This document shows, piece by piece, positions 13,254-26,699 of a stretch of DNA of 64,000 nucleotides. This stretch comes from Urophycis tenuis (taxonomy: Eukaryota > Chordata > Actinopteri > Gadiformes > Phycidae). The DNA is taken from NCBI GenBank assembly GCA_036785325.1, contig JAXIVH010000006.1, positions 112,001 through 176,000 on the forward strand, in the 5' to 3' direction. The notes below the pieces were generated by a model. It had not been told where the DNA came from. It was given only the letters and a program-made list of their open reading frames with translations, and made no database searches. The position numbers and the translations under genes are program-made. How positions within the stretch are numbered: the first letter of the stretch is position 1; each line of letters opens with the position of its first letter.

Positions 13254-13400
13254 AAAAAATCAGGCTAACGGGTCTGTCTGTCGACACCTCAACCCGACCA
13301 ACAACACGTCGACATCTCGAGGGAATCGAACCGCCGCCGCCGGGTCGGTGAGTGACCTTCTCCGTCCCCCGGCTCTAACCACTGAGCCACAGTCACTCCT
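13254..13400 (-). promoter_or_regulatory. Representative Pol III-type unit in satellite 2 (A box, B box, T-run)
   Basis: One monomer described as an example of the array. On the minus strand the A box TGGCTCAGTGG is at 13389-13379, the B box GGTTCGATTCC at 13332-13322, and a T6 run within a longer T-rich tract at 13259-13254. Spacing between boxes is 46 bp. Both boxes match the tRNA-gene consensus exactly, and the T-run is where Pol III would stop. The predicted RNA would be about 145-155 nt. GAGTGAC before the A box and GTCACTC after it can pair in a 7-bp stem around the D-arm-like part. Whether any unit is transcribed cannot be seen here. Confidence 0.7.
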
Positions 13401-16400
13401 TGCCGTTATTACCGATTGTCCGTCCCTATCTCAGTGACGTAGTGGTTGCCAGTCATCTACAAAAACAAAACAAAAAATCAGGCCAACGGGTCTGTCTGTC
13501 TGTCGACACCTCAACCCGACCACCAACACTCCAACATCTCGAGGGAATCGAACCGCCGCAGCCGGGTCGGTGAGTGACCTTCTCCGTCCCCCGGCTCTAA
13601 CCAGAGCCAGAGTCACTCCTTGCCGTTGTTACCGAATTTTCGTCCCTATCTCAGTGACTTAGTGGTTGCCAGTCATCTCCAAAAACAAAACAAAAAATCA
13701 GGCTAAAGGGTCTGTCTGTCTGTCGACACCTCAACCCGACCACCAACACGTCGACATCTCGAGGGAATCGAACAGCCGCCGCCGGGTCGGTGAGTGACCT
13801 TCTCCGTCCCCCGGCTCTAACCACTGAGCCACAGTCACTCCTTGCCGTTGTTACCGAATTTTCGTCCCTATCTCAGTGACGTAGTGGTTGCTAGTCATCT
13901 CCAAAAACAAAACAAAAAATCAGACTAACGGGTCTGTCTGTCTGTTGACACCTCAACCCGACCACCAAAACGTCGACATCTCGAGGGAATCGAACCGCCG
14001 CCGCCGGGTCGGTGAGTGACCTTCTCCGTCCTCCGGCTCTAACCGCTGAGCCACAGTCACTCCTTGCCATTGTTACAGAATTTCCGTCCCTATCTCAGTG
14101 ACATAGTGGTTGCCAGTCATCTCCAAAAACAAAACAAAAAATCAGGCTAACGGGTCTGTCTGTCGACAGCTCAACCCGACCACCAACACTCCAACATCTC
14201 AAGGGAATCGAACCGCCGCCGTCGGGTCGGTGAGTGACCTTCTCCGTCCCCCGGCTCTAACCACTGAGCCACAGTCACTCCTTGCCATTGTTACCGAATT
14301 TTCGTCCCTATCTCAGTGACGTAGTGGTTGCCAGTGATCTCCAAAAACAAAACAAAAAATCAGGCTAACGGGTCTGTCTGTCGACACCTCAACCCGACCA
14401 CCAACACTCCAACATCTCGAGGGAATCGAACCGCTGCCGCCGGGTCGGTGAGTGACCTTCTCCGTCCCCCGGCTCTAACCACTGAGCCACAGTCACTTCT
14501 TGCCGTTGTTACCGAATTTTCGTCCCTATCTCAGTGTCGTAGTGGTTGCCAGTCATCTCCATAAACAAAACAAAAAATCAGGCAAACGGGTCTGTCTGTC
14601 TGTCGACACCTCAACCCGACCACCAACACTCCAACATCTCGAGGGAATCGAACCGCCGCCGCCAGGTCGGTGAGTGACCTTCTCCGTCCCCCGGCTCTAA
14701 CCACTGAGCCAGAGTCACTCCTTGCCGTTGTTACCAAATTTTCGTCCCTATCTCAGTGACGTAGTGGTTGCCAGTCATCTCCAAAAACAAAACAAAAAAT
14801 CAGGCTAACGGGTCTGTCTGTCGACACCTCAACGCGACCACCAACACTCCAACATCTTGAGGGATTCGAACCGCCGCCGCCGGGTCGGTGAGTGACCTTC
14901 TCCGTCCCCCGGCTCTAACCACTGAGCCAGAGTCACTCCTTGCCGTTGTTACCGAATTTTCGTCCCTATATCAGTGACGAAGTGGTTGCCAGTCATCTCC
15001 AAAAACAAAACAAAAAATCATGCTAACGGGTCTGTCGGTCTGTTGTCACCTCAACCCGACCAACAACACTCCAACATCTTGAGGGAATCGAACCGCCGCC
15101 ACCGGGTCGGTGAGTGACCTTCTCCGTCCCCCGGCTCTAACCACTGAGCCACAGTTACTCCTTGCCGTTGTTACCGAATTTTCCTCCCTATCTCAGTGAC
15201 GTAGTGGTTGCCAGTCATCTCCAAAAACAAAAAATAAGGCTAACGGGTCTGTCGACACCTCACCCCGACCGCAAACACTCCAACATCTCGAGGAAATCGA
15301 ACCGCCGCCGCCGGGTCGGTGAGTGACCTTCTCCGTCCCCCGGCTCTAACCACTGAGCCACAGTTACTCCTTGCCGTTGTTACCGAATTTTCGTCCCTAT
15401 CTCAGTGACGTAGTGCTTGCCAGTCATCTCCAAAAACAAAACAAAAAATCAGGCTAACGGGTCTGTCTGTCTGTTGTCACCTCAACCCGACCAACAACAC
15501 TCCAACATCTTGAGGGAATCGAACCGCCGCCGCCGGGTCGGTGAGTGACCTTCTCCGTCCCCCGGCTCTAACCACTGAGCCACAGTTACTCCTTGCCGTT
15601 GTTACCGAATTTTCCTCCCTATCTCAGTGACGTAGTGGTTGCCAGTCATCTCCAAAAACAAAAAATAAGGCTAACGGGTCTGTCGACACCTCAACCCGAC
15701 CACAAACACTCCAACATCTCGAGGAAATCGAACCCCCGCCGCCGGGTCGGTGAGTGACCTTCTCCGTCCCCCGGCTCTAACCACTGAGCCACATTTACTC
15801 CTTGCCGTTGTTACCGAATTTTCCTCCCTATCTCAGTGACGTAGTGGTTGCCAGTCATCTCCAAAAACAAAACAAAAAATCAGGCTAACGGGTCTGTCTG
15901 TCTGTCGACACCTCAACCCGACCACCAAAACTCCTACATCTCGAGGGAATCGAACCGCCGCCGGGTCGGTGAGTGACCTTCTCCGTCCCCCGGCTCTAAC
16001 CACTGAGTCAGAGTCACTCCTTGCCGTTGTTACCGAATTTTCGTCCCTATCTCAGTGACGTAGTGGTTGCCAGTCATCTCCAAAAACAAAACAAAAAATC
16101 AGGCTAACGGGTCTGTCTGTCGACACCTCAACCCGACCACCAACAGTCCAACATCTCGAGGGATTCGAACCGCCGCCGCCGGGTCGGTGAGTGACCTTCT
16201 CCGTCCCCCAGCTCTAACCACTGAGCCAGAGTCACTCCTTGCCGTTGTTACCGAATTTTCGTCCCTATCTCAGTGACGTAGTGGTTGCCAGTCATCTCCA
16301 AAAAACAAAACAAAAAATCAGGCAAAGGGTCTGTCTGTCGACATCTCAACGCGACCACCAACACTCCAACATCTCTAGGGAATCGAAACGCCGCCGCCAG

Positions 16401-18479
16401 GTCGGTGAGTGACCTTCTCCGTCCCCCGGCTCTAACCACTGAGCCACAGTCACTTCTTGCAGTTGTTACCGAATTTTCATCCCTATCTCAGTGACGTAGT
16501 GGTGCAAGTCATCTCCAAAAACAAAACAAAAAATCAGGCTAACGGGTCAGTCTGTCGACACCTCAACCCGACCACCAACACTCCAACATCTCGAGGGAAT
16601 CGAACCGCCGCCGCCGGGTCGGTGAGTGACCTTCTCCGTCCCCCGGCTCTAACCACTGAGCCACAGTCACTTCTTGCCGTTGTTACCGAATTTTCGTCCC
16701 TATCTCAGTGTCGTAGTGGTTGCCAGTCATCTCCATAAACAAAACAAAAAATCAGGCTAACGGGTCTGTCTGTCTGTCGACACCTCAACCCGACCACCAA
16801 AACGTCGACATCTCGAGGGAATCGAACCGCCGCCGCTGGGTCGGTGAGTGACCTTCTCCGTCCCCCGGCTCTAACCACTGAGCCACAGTCACTCCTTGCC
16901 GTTTGTACCGAATTTTCGTCCCTATCTCAGTGACGTACTGGTTGCCAGTCATCTCACAAAAATAAAACAAAAAAATCAGGCTAATGGGTCTGTCTGTCGA
17001 CACCTCAACCCGACCACCAACACTCCAACATCTTGAGGGAATCGAACCGCCGGGTCGGTGAGTGACCTTCTCTGTCCCCTGGCTCTAGCCACTGAGCCAG
17101 AGTCACTCCTTGCCGTTGTTACCGAATTTTCGTCCCTATCTCAGTGACGTAGTGGTTGCCAGTCATCTCCAAAAACTAAACAAAAAATCAGGAAACGGGT
17201 CTGTCTGTCGACACCTCAACCCGACCACCAACACTCCAACATCTCGAGGGAATCGAACCGCCGCCGCCGGGTCGGTGAGTGACCTTCTCTGTCCCCCGGC
17301 TCTAACCACTGAGCCAGAGTCACTCCTTGCCGTTGTTACCGAATTTTCGTCCCTATCTCAGTGACGTAGTGGTTGCCAGTCATCTCCAAAAAGAGAAAAA
17401 AAATCAGGCTAACGGGTCTGTCTGTCGACACCTCAACCCGACCACCAATACTCCAACATCTCGAGGGATTCGAACCGCCGCCGCCGGGTCGGTGACTGAC
17501 CTTCTCCGTCCCCCGGCTCTAACCACTGAGCCAGAGTAACTCCTTGCCGTTGTTACCGAATTTTCGTCCCTATCTCAGTGACGTTGTGGTTGCCAGTCAT
17601 CTCCTAAAACAAAACAAAAAATCAGGCTATCTGTCTGTCGACACCTCAACCCGACCACCAACACTCCAACATCTCGAGGGAATCGAACCGTCGCCGCCGG
17701 GTCTGTGAGTGACCTTCTTCGTCCCCCGGCTCTAACCAGAACCAGAGTCACTCCTTGCCGTTGTTACCGAATTTTCGTCCCTATGTCAGTGACGAAGTTG
17801 TTGCCAGTCATCTCCAAAAACAAAACAAAAAATCATGCTAACGGGTCTGTCGGTCTGTTGTCACCTCAACCCGACCAACAACACTCCAACATCTTGAGGG
17901 AATCAAACCGCCGCCGCCGGGTCGGTGAGTGACCTTCTCCGTCCCCCGGCTCTAACCACTGAGCCACAGTTACTCCTTGCCGTTGTTACCGAATTTTCCT
18001 CCCTATCTCAGTGACGTAGTGGTTGCCAATCATCTCCAAAAACAAAAAATAAGGCTAACGGGTCTGTCGACACCTCACCCCGACCACAAACACTCCAACA
18101 TCTCGAGGAAATCGAACCGCCGCCGCCGGGTCGGTGAGTGACCTTCTCCGTCCCCCGGCTCTAACCACTGAGCCACAGTTACTCCTTGCCGTTGTTACCG
18201 AATTTTCGTCCCTATCTCAGTGACGTAGTGCTTGCCAGTCATCTCCAAAAACAAAAAATCAGGCTAACGGGTCTGTCGACAGCTCAACCCGACCACAAAC
18301 ACTCCAACATCTCGAGGAAATCGAACCGCCGCCGCCGGGTCGGTGAGTGACCTTCTCCGTCCCCCGGCTCTAACCACTGAGCCAGAGTCACTCCTTGCCG
18401 TTGTTACCGAATTTTCGTCCCTATCTCAGTGACGTAGTGGTTGCCAGTCATCTCCAAAAACAAAACAAAAAATCAGGCT

Positions 18480-21400
18480 AACGGGTCTGTCTGTCGACAC
18501 CTCAACCCGACCACCAACACTCCGACATCTCGAGGGATTCGAACCGCTGCCGCCGGGTCGGTGAGTGACCTTCTCCGTCCCCCGGCTCTAACCACTGAGC
18601 CAGAGTAACTCCTTGCCGTTGTAACCGAATTTTTGTCCCTATCTCAGTGACGTAGTGGTTGCCAGTCATCTCCTAAAACAAAACAAAAAATCAGGCTAAC
18701 GGGTCTGTCTGTCGACACCTCAACCCGACCACCAACACTCAAACATCTCGAGGGAATCGAACCGCCGCCTCCGGGTTGGTGAGTGACCTTCTCCGTCCCC
18801 CGGCTCTAACCACTGAGCCACAGTTACTCCTTGCCGTTGTTACCGAATTTTCCTCCCTATCTCAGTGACGTAGTGGTTGCCAGTCATCTCCAAAAACAAA
18901 AAATCAGGCTAACGGGTCTGTTGACACCTCAACCCGACCACAAACACTCCAACATCTCGAGGAAATCGAACCGCCGCCGCCGGGTCGGTGAGTGACCTTC
19001 TCTGTCCCCCGGCTCTAACCACTGAGCCAGAGTCACTCCTTGCCGTTGTTACCGAATTTTCGTCCCTATCTCAGTGACGTAGTGGTTGCCAGTCATCTCC
19101 AAAAACAAAACAAAAAATCAGGCTAACGGGTCTGTCTGTCGACACCTCAACCCGACCACCAACACTCCGACATCTCGAGGGATTCGAACCGCTGCCGCCG
19201 GGTCGGTGAGTGACCTTCTCCGTCCCCCGGCTCAAACCACTGAGCCAGATTAACTCCTTGCCGTTGTTACCGAATTTTCGTCCCTATCTCAGTGACGTAG
19301 TGGTTGCCAGTCATCTCCTAAAACAAAACAAAAATTCAGGCTAACGGGTCTGTCTGTCGACACCTCAACCCGACCACCAACACTCCAACATCTCAAGGGA
19401 ATCGAACCGCCGCGTCGGTGAGTGACCTTCTCCGTCCCACGGCTCTAACCACTGAGCCACAGTCACTCCTTGCCTTTGTTACCGAATTTTCCTCCCTATC
19501 TCAGTGACGTAGTGGTTGCCAGTCATCTCCAAAAACAAAAACAAAATCAGGCTAACGGGTCTGTCTGTCGACACCTCAACCCGGCCACCAACACTCCAAC
19601 ATCTCGAGGGAATCGAATCGCCGCCGCCGGGTCGGTGAGTGACCTTCTCCGTCCCCCGGCTCTAACCACTGAGCCAGAGTCACTCCTTGCCGTTGTTACC
19701 GAATTTTCGTCCCTATCTCAGTGACGTAGTGGTTGCCAGTCATCTCCAAAAACAAAACAAAAAATCAGGCTAACGGGTCTGTCTGTCGACACCTCAACCC
19801 GACCACCAACACTCCGACATCTCGAGGGATTCGAACCGCTGCCGCCGGGTCGGTGAGTGACCTTCTCCGTCCCCCGGCTCTAACCACTGAGCCAGAGTAA
19901 CTCCTTGCCGTTGTAACCGAATTTTTGTCCCTATCTCAGTGACGTAGTGGTTGCCAGTCATCTCCTAAAACAAAACAAAAAATCAGGCTAACGGGTCTGT
20001 CTGTCGACACCTCAACCCGACCACCAACACTCCAACATCTCGAGGGAATCGAACCGCCGCCTCCGGGTTGGTGAGTGACCTTCTCCGTCCCCCGGCTCTA
20101 ACCACTGAGCCACAGTTACTCCTTGCCGTTGTTACCGAATTTTCCTCCCTATCTCAGTGACGTAGTGGTTGCCAGTCATCTCCAAAAACAAAAAATCAGG
20201 CTAACGGGTCTGTCGACACCTCAACCCGACCACAAACACTCCAACATCTCGAGGAAATCGAACCGCCGCCGCCGGGTCGGTGAGTGACCTTCTCCGTCCC
20301 CCGGCTCTAACCACTGAGCCACAGTTACTCCTTGCCGTTGTTACCGAATTTTCCTCCCTATCTCAGTGACGTAGTGGTTGCCAGTCATCTCCAAAAACAA
20401 AAAATCAGGCTAACGGGTCTGTTGAAACCTCAACCCGACCACAAACACTCCAACATCTCGAGGAAATCGAACCGCCGCCGCCGGGTCGGTGAGTGACCTT
20501 CTCCGTCCCCCGGCTCTAACCACTGAGCCAGAGTCACTCCTTGCCGTTGTTACCGAATTTTCGTCCCTATCTCAGTGACGTAGTGGTTGCCAGTCATCTC
20601 CAAAAACAAAACAAAAAATCAGGCTAACGGGTCTGTCTGTCGACACCTCAACCCGACCACCAACACTCCGACATCTCGAGGGATTCGAACCGCTGCCGCC
20701 GGGTCGGTGAGTGACCTTCTCCGTCCCCCGGCTCAAACCACTGAGCCAGATTAACTCCTTGCCGTTGTTACCGAATTTTCGTCCCTATCTCAGTGACGTA
20801 GTGGTTGCCAGTCATCTCCTAAAACAAAACAAAAATTCAGGCTAACGGGTCTGTCTGTCGACACCTCAACCCGACCACCAACACTCCAACATCTCAAGGG
20901 AATCGAACCGCCGCCGCCGGGTCGGTGAGTGACCTTCTCCGTCCCACGGCTCTAACCACTGAGCCACAGTCACTCCTTGCCTTTGTTACCGAATTTTCCT
21001 CCCTATCTCAGTGACGTAGTGGTTGCCAGTCATCTCCAAAAACAAAAACAAAATCAGGCTAACGGGTCTGTCTGTCGACACCTCAACCCGGCCACCAACA
21101 CTCCAACATCTCGAGGGAATCGAACCGCCGCCGCCGGGTCGGTGAGTGACCTTCTCCGTCCCCCGGCTCTAACCACTGAGCCAGAGTCACTCCTTGCCGT
21201 TGTTACCGAATTTTCGTCCCTATCTCAGTGACGTAGTGGTTGCCAGTCATCTCCAAAAACAAAACAAAAAATCAGGCTAACGGGTCTGTCTGTCGACACC
21301 TCAACCCGACCACCAACACTCCGACATCTCGAGGGATTCGAACCGCTGCCGCCGGGTCGGTGAGTGACCTTCTCCGTCCCCCGGCTCTAACCACTGAGCC

Positions 21401-23250
21401 AGAGTAACTCCTTGCCGTTGTAACCGAATTTTTGTCCCTATCTCAGTGACGTAGTGGTTGCCAGTCATCTCCTAAAACAAAACAAAAAATCAGGCTAACG
21501 GGTCTGTCTGTCGACACCTCAACCCGACCACCAACACTCCAACATCTCGAGGGAATCGAACCGCCGCCTCCGGGTTGGTGAGTGACCTTCTCCGTCCCCC
21601 GGCTCTAACCACTGAGCCACAGTTACTCCTTGCCGTTGTTACCGAATTTTCCTCCCTATCTCAGTGACGTAGTGGTTGCCAGTCATCTCCAAAAACAAAA
21701 AATCAGGCTAACGGGTCTGTCGACACCTCAACCCGACCACAAACACTCCAACATCTCGAGGAAATCGAACCGCCGCCGCCGGGTCGGTGAGTGACCTTCT
21801 CCGTCCCCCGGCTCTAACCACTGAGCCAGAGTCACTCCTTGCCGTTGTTACCGAATTTTCGTCCCTATCTCAGTGACGTAGTGGTTTCCAGTCATCTCCA
21901 AAAACAAAACAAAAAATCAGGCTAACGGGTCTGTCTGTCGACACCTCAACCCGACCACCAACACTCCGACATCTCGAGGGATTCGAACCGCTGCCGCCGG
22001 GTCGGTGAGTGACCTTCTCCGTCCCCCGGCTCAAACCACTGAGCCAGATTAACTCCTTGCCGTTGTTACCGAATTTTCGTCCCTATCTCAGTGACGTAGT
22101 GGTTGCCAGTCATCTCCTAAAACAAAACAAAAATTCAGGCTAACGGGTCTGTCTGTCGACACCTCAACCCGACCACCAACACTCCAACATCTCAAGGGAA
22201 TCGAACCGCCGCCGCCGGGTCGGTGAGTGACCTTCTCCGTCCCACGGCTCTAACCACTGAGCCACAGTCACTCCTTGCCTTTGTTACCGAATTTTCCTCC
22301 CTATCTCAGTGACGTAGTGGTTGCCAGTCATCTCCAAAAACAAAACAAAAAATCAGGCTAACGGGTCTGTCTGTCGACACCTCAACCCGACCACCAACAC
22401 TCCAACATCTCGAGGGAATCGAACCGCCGCCGCCAGGTCAGTGCGTGACCTTCTCCGTCCCCCTGCTCTAACCACTGAGCCACAGTCACTCCTTGCCGTT
22501 GTTACCGAAATTTCGTCCCTATCTCAGTGACGAAGTGGTTGCCAGTCATCTCCAAAACCAAAACAAAAAATAAGGCTAACGGGTCTGTCTGTCGACACCT
22601 CAACCCGACCACCAACACTCCAAAATCTTGAGGGAATCGAACCGCCACCGCCGGTACTGTAAGTGACCTTCTCCGTCCCCTGGCTCTAACCACTGAGCCA
22701 GAGTCACTCCTTGCTGTTGTTACCGAATTTTCATCCCTATCTCAGTGACGTAGTGGTTGCCAGTCATCTCCAAAAACAAAAACAAAATCAGGCTAACGGG
22801 TCTGTCTGTCGACACCTCAACCCGGCCACCAACACTCCAACATCTCGAGGGAATCGAACCGCCGCCGCCGGGTCGGTGAGTGACCTTCTCCGTCCCCTGG
22901 CTCTAACCACTGAGCCACAGTCACTCCTTACCGTTGTTACCGAATTTTCGTCCCTATCTCAGTGACGTAGTGGTTGCCAGTCATCTCCAAAAACAAAACA
23001 AAAAATCAGGCTAACGGGTCTGTCTGTCGACACCTCAACCCGACCACCAACACTCCGACATCTCGAGGGATTCGAACCGCTGCCGCCGGGTCGGTGAGTG
23101 ACCTTCTCCGTCCCCCGGCTCTAACCACTGAGCCAGAGTAACTCCTTGCCGTTGTAACCGAATTTTTGTCCCTATCTCAGTGACGTAGTGGTTGCCAGTC
23201 ATCTCCTAAAACAAAACAAAAAATCAGGCTAACGGGTCTGTCTGTCGACA
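18480..23250 (-). repeat. Satellite 2 higher-order repeat, ~1.3-1.5-kb period
   Basis: A block of six to seven monomers recurs. Markers are CTCCGGGTTGGTGAG (near 18768, 20060 and 21567), CTCAAACCACTGAGCCAG (19241, 20732 and 22030) and the monomer starting at 19470 that returns at 20977. Distances are 1292-1507 bp, so block copies differ by one monomer or by small deletions, as expected from unequal exchange. Confidence 0.8.
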
Positions 23251-26200
23251 CCTCAACCCGACCACCAACACTCCAACATCTCGAGGGAATCGAACCGCCG
23301 CCGCCGGGTCGCTGAGTGACCTTCTCCGTCCCCTGGCTCTAACCACTGAGCCAGAGTCACTCCTTGCCGTTGTTACCGAATTTTAGTCCCTATCTCAGTG
23401 ACGTAGTGGTTGCCAGTCATCTCCTAAAACAAAACAAAAAATCAGGCTAACGGGTCTGTCTGTCGACACCTCAACCCTACCACCAACACTCCAACATCTC
23501 GAGGGAATCGAACCGCCGCCGCCGGGTCGGTGAGTGACCTTCTCCGTCCCCCGGCTCTAACCACTGAGCCAGAGTCACTGCTTGCCGTTGTTACTGAATT
23601 TTCGTCCCTATCTCAGTGACGTAGTGGTTGCCAGTCATCTCCAAAAACAAAACAAAAAATCAGGCTAACGGGTCTGTCTGTCGACACCTCAACCCGACCA
23701 CCAACACTCAAACATCTCGAGGGAATCTAACCGCCGCCGCCGGGTCGGTGAGTGACCTTCTCCGTCCCCCGGCTCTAATCACTGAGCCAGAGTCACTCCT
23801 TGCCGTTCTCACCGAATTTTCGTCCCTATCTCAGTGACGTAGTGGTTGCCAGTCATCTCCAAAAACAAAACAAAAAATCAGGCTAACGGGTCTGTCTGTC
23901 GACACCTCAACCCGACCACAAAAACCTTGAGGAAATCGAACCGCCGCCGCCGGGTCGGTGAGTGACCTTCTCCGTCCCCCGGCTCTAACCACTGAGCCAC
24001 AGTTACTCCTTGCCGTTGTTACCGAATTTTCCTCCCTATCTCAGTGACGTAGTGGTTGCCAGTCATCTCCAAAAACAAAACAAAAAATCAGGCCAACGGG
24101 TCTGTCTGTCGACACCTCAACCCGACCACCAACACTCCGACATCTCGAGGGAATCGAACCGCCGCCGCCGGGTCGGTGAGTGACCTTCTCCGTCCCCCGG
24201 CTCTAACCACTGAGCCACAGCCACTCCTTGCCTTTGTTACCGAATTTTCGTCCCTATCTCAGTGATGTAGTGGTTGCCAGTCATCTCCAAAAACAAAACA
24301 AAAAATCAGGCTAACGGGTCTTTCTGTCTGTCGACACCTCAACCCGACCACCAACACTCCGACATCTCGAGGGAATCGAACCGCCGCCGCCTGGTCGGTG
24401 AGTGACCTTCGCCGTCCCCCGGCTCTAAGCACTGAGCCACAGTCACTCCTTGCCGTTCTCACCGAATTTTCATCCCTATCTCAGTGACGTAGTGGTTGCC
24501 AGTCATCTCCAAAAACAAAACAAAAAATCAGGCTAACGGGTCTGTCTGTCGACACCTCAACCCGACCACCAACACTCCGACATCTTGAGGGAATCGAACC
24601 GCCGCCGCCGGGTTGGTGAGTGACCTTCTCCGTCCCCCGGCTCTAACCACTGAGCCACAGTCACTCCTTGCCATTGTTACCGAATTTTCGTCCCTAACTC
24701 AGTGACGTAGTGGTTGCCAGTCATCTCCAAAAACAAAACAAAAAATCAGGCTAACGGGTCTGTCTGTCTGTCGACACCTCAACCCGACCACCAACAATCC
24801 GACATCTCGAGGGAATCGAACCGCCGCCGCCGGGTCGGTGAGTGACCTTCTCCGTCCCCCGGCTCTAACCACTGAGCCACAGTTACTCCTTGCCGTTGTT
24901 ACCGAATTTTCCTCCCTATCTCAGTGACGTAGTGGTTGCCAGTCATCTCCAAAAACAAAAAATAAGGCTAACAGGTCTGTCTGTCTGTCGACACCTCAAC
25001 CCGACCACCAACACTCCAACATCTCGAGGAAATCGAACCGCCGCCGCCGGGTCGGTGAGTGACCTTCTCCGTCCCCCGGCTCTAACCACTGTGCCAGAGT
25101 AACTGCTTGCCGTTGTAACCGAATTGTTGTCCCTATCTCAGTGACGTAGTGGTTGCCAGTCATCTCCTAAAACAAAACAAAAAATCAGGCTAACGGGTCT
25201 GTCTGTCTACACCTCAACCCGACCACCAACACTCCAACATCTCGAGGGACTCGAACCGCCGCGTCGGTGAGTGCCCTTCTCCGTCCCCCAGCTCTAACCA
25301 CTGAGCCAGAGTCATTACTTGCCGTTGTTACCGAATTTTCGTCCCTATCTCAGTGACGTAGTGGTTGCCAGTCATCTCCAAAAACAAAACAAAAAATCAG
25401 GCTAACGGGTTTGTCTGTCGACACCTCAACATGACCACCAACACTCCAACATCTCGAGGGACTCGAACTGCCGCCGCCGGGTCGGTGAGTGACCTTCTCC
25501 GTCCCCCGGCTCTAACCACTGAGCCAGAGTCACTCCTTGCCGTTGTTACCGAATTAACGTCCCTATCTCAGTGACGTAGTGGTTGCCAGTCATCTCCAAA
25601 AACAAAACAAAAAATCAGGCCAACGGGTCTGTCTGTCGACACCTCAACCCGACCACCTACAATCCAAAATCTTGAGGGAATCGAACTGCCGCCCCCGGCT
25701 CTAACCACTGAGCCAGAGTCACTCCTTGCCGTTGGTACCGAATTTTCGTCCCTATCTCAGTGACGAAGTGGATGCCAGTCATCTCCAAAAACAAAACAAA
25801 AAAACAGGCTAACGGGTCTCTCTGTCTGTCTGTCTGTCGACACATCAACCCGACCACCAACACTCCGACATCTCGAGGGAATCGAACCGCCGCCGCCGGG
25901 TCGGTGAGTGACCTTCTCCGTCCCCCGGCTCTAACCACTGACCCACGGTCACTCCTTGCCGTTGTTACCGAATTTTCGTCCCTATCTCAGTGACGTAGTG
26001 GTTGCCAGTCATCTCCAAAAACAAAACAAAAAATAAGGCTAACGGGTCTGTCTGTCTGTCTGTCTGTCTACACCTCAACCCGACCACCAACACTCCGACA
26101 TCTCGAGGGAATCGAACCTCCGCCGCCGGGTTGGTGAGTGACCTTCTCCGTCCCCCGGCTCTAACCACTGAGCCACAGTCACTCCTTGCCATTGTTACCG

Positions 26201-26699
26201 AATTTTCGTCCCTATCTCAGTGACGTAGTGGTTGCCAGTCATCTCCAATAACAAAACAAAAAATCAGGCTAACGGGTCTGTCTGTCGACACCTCAACCCG
26301 ACCAACAACACTCCGACATCTTGAGGGAATCGAACCGCCGCCGCCGGGTCGGTGAGTGACCTTCTCCGTCCCCCGGCTCTAACCACTGAGCCACAGTCAC
26401 TCCTTGCCTTTGTTACCGAATTTTCGTTCCTATCTCAGTGACATAGTGGTTGCCAGTCATCTCCAAAAACAAAACAAAAAATCAGGCTAACGGGTCTGTC
26501 TGTCTGTCGACACCTCAACCCGACCACCAACTATCCGACATCTCGAGGGAATCGAACCACCGCCGCCGGGTCGGTGAGTGACCTTCTCCGTCCCCCGGCT
26601 CTATCAACTGAGCCACAGTCACTCCTTGCCGTTGTTACCGAATTTTCGTCCCTATCTCAGTGACGTAGTGGTTGCCAGTCATCTCCAAAAACAAAACAA

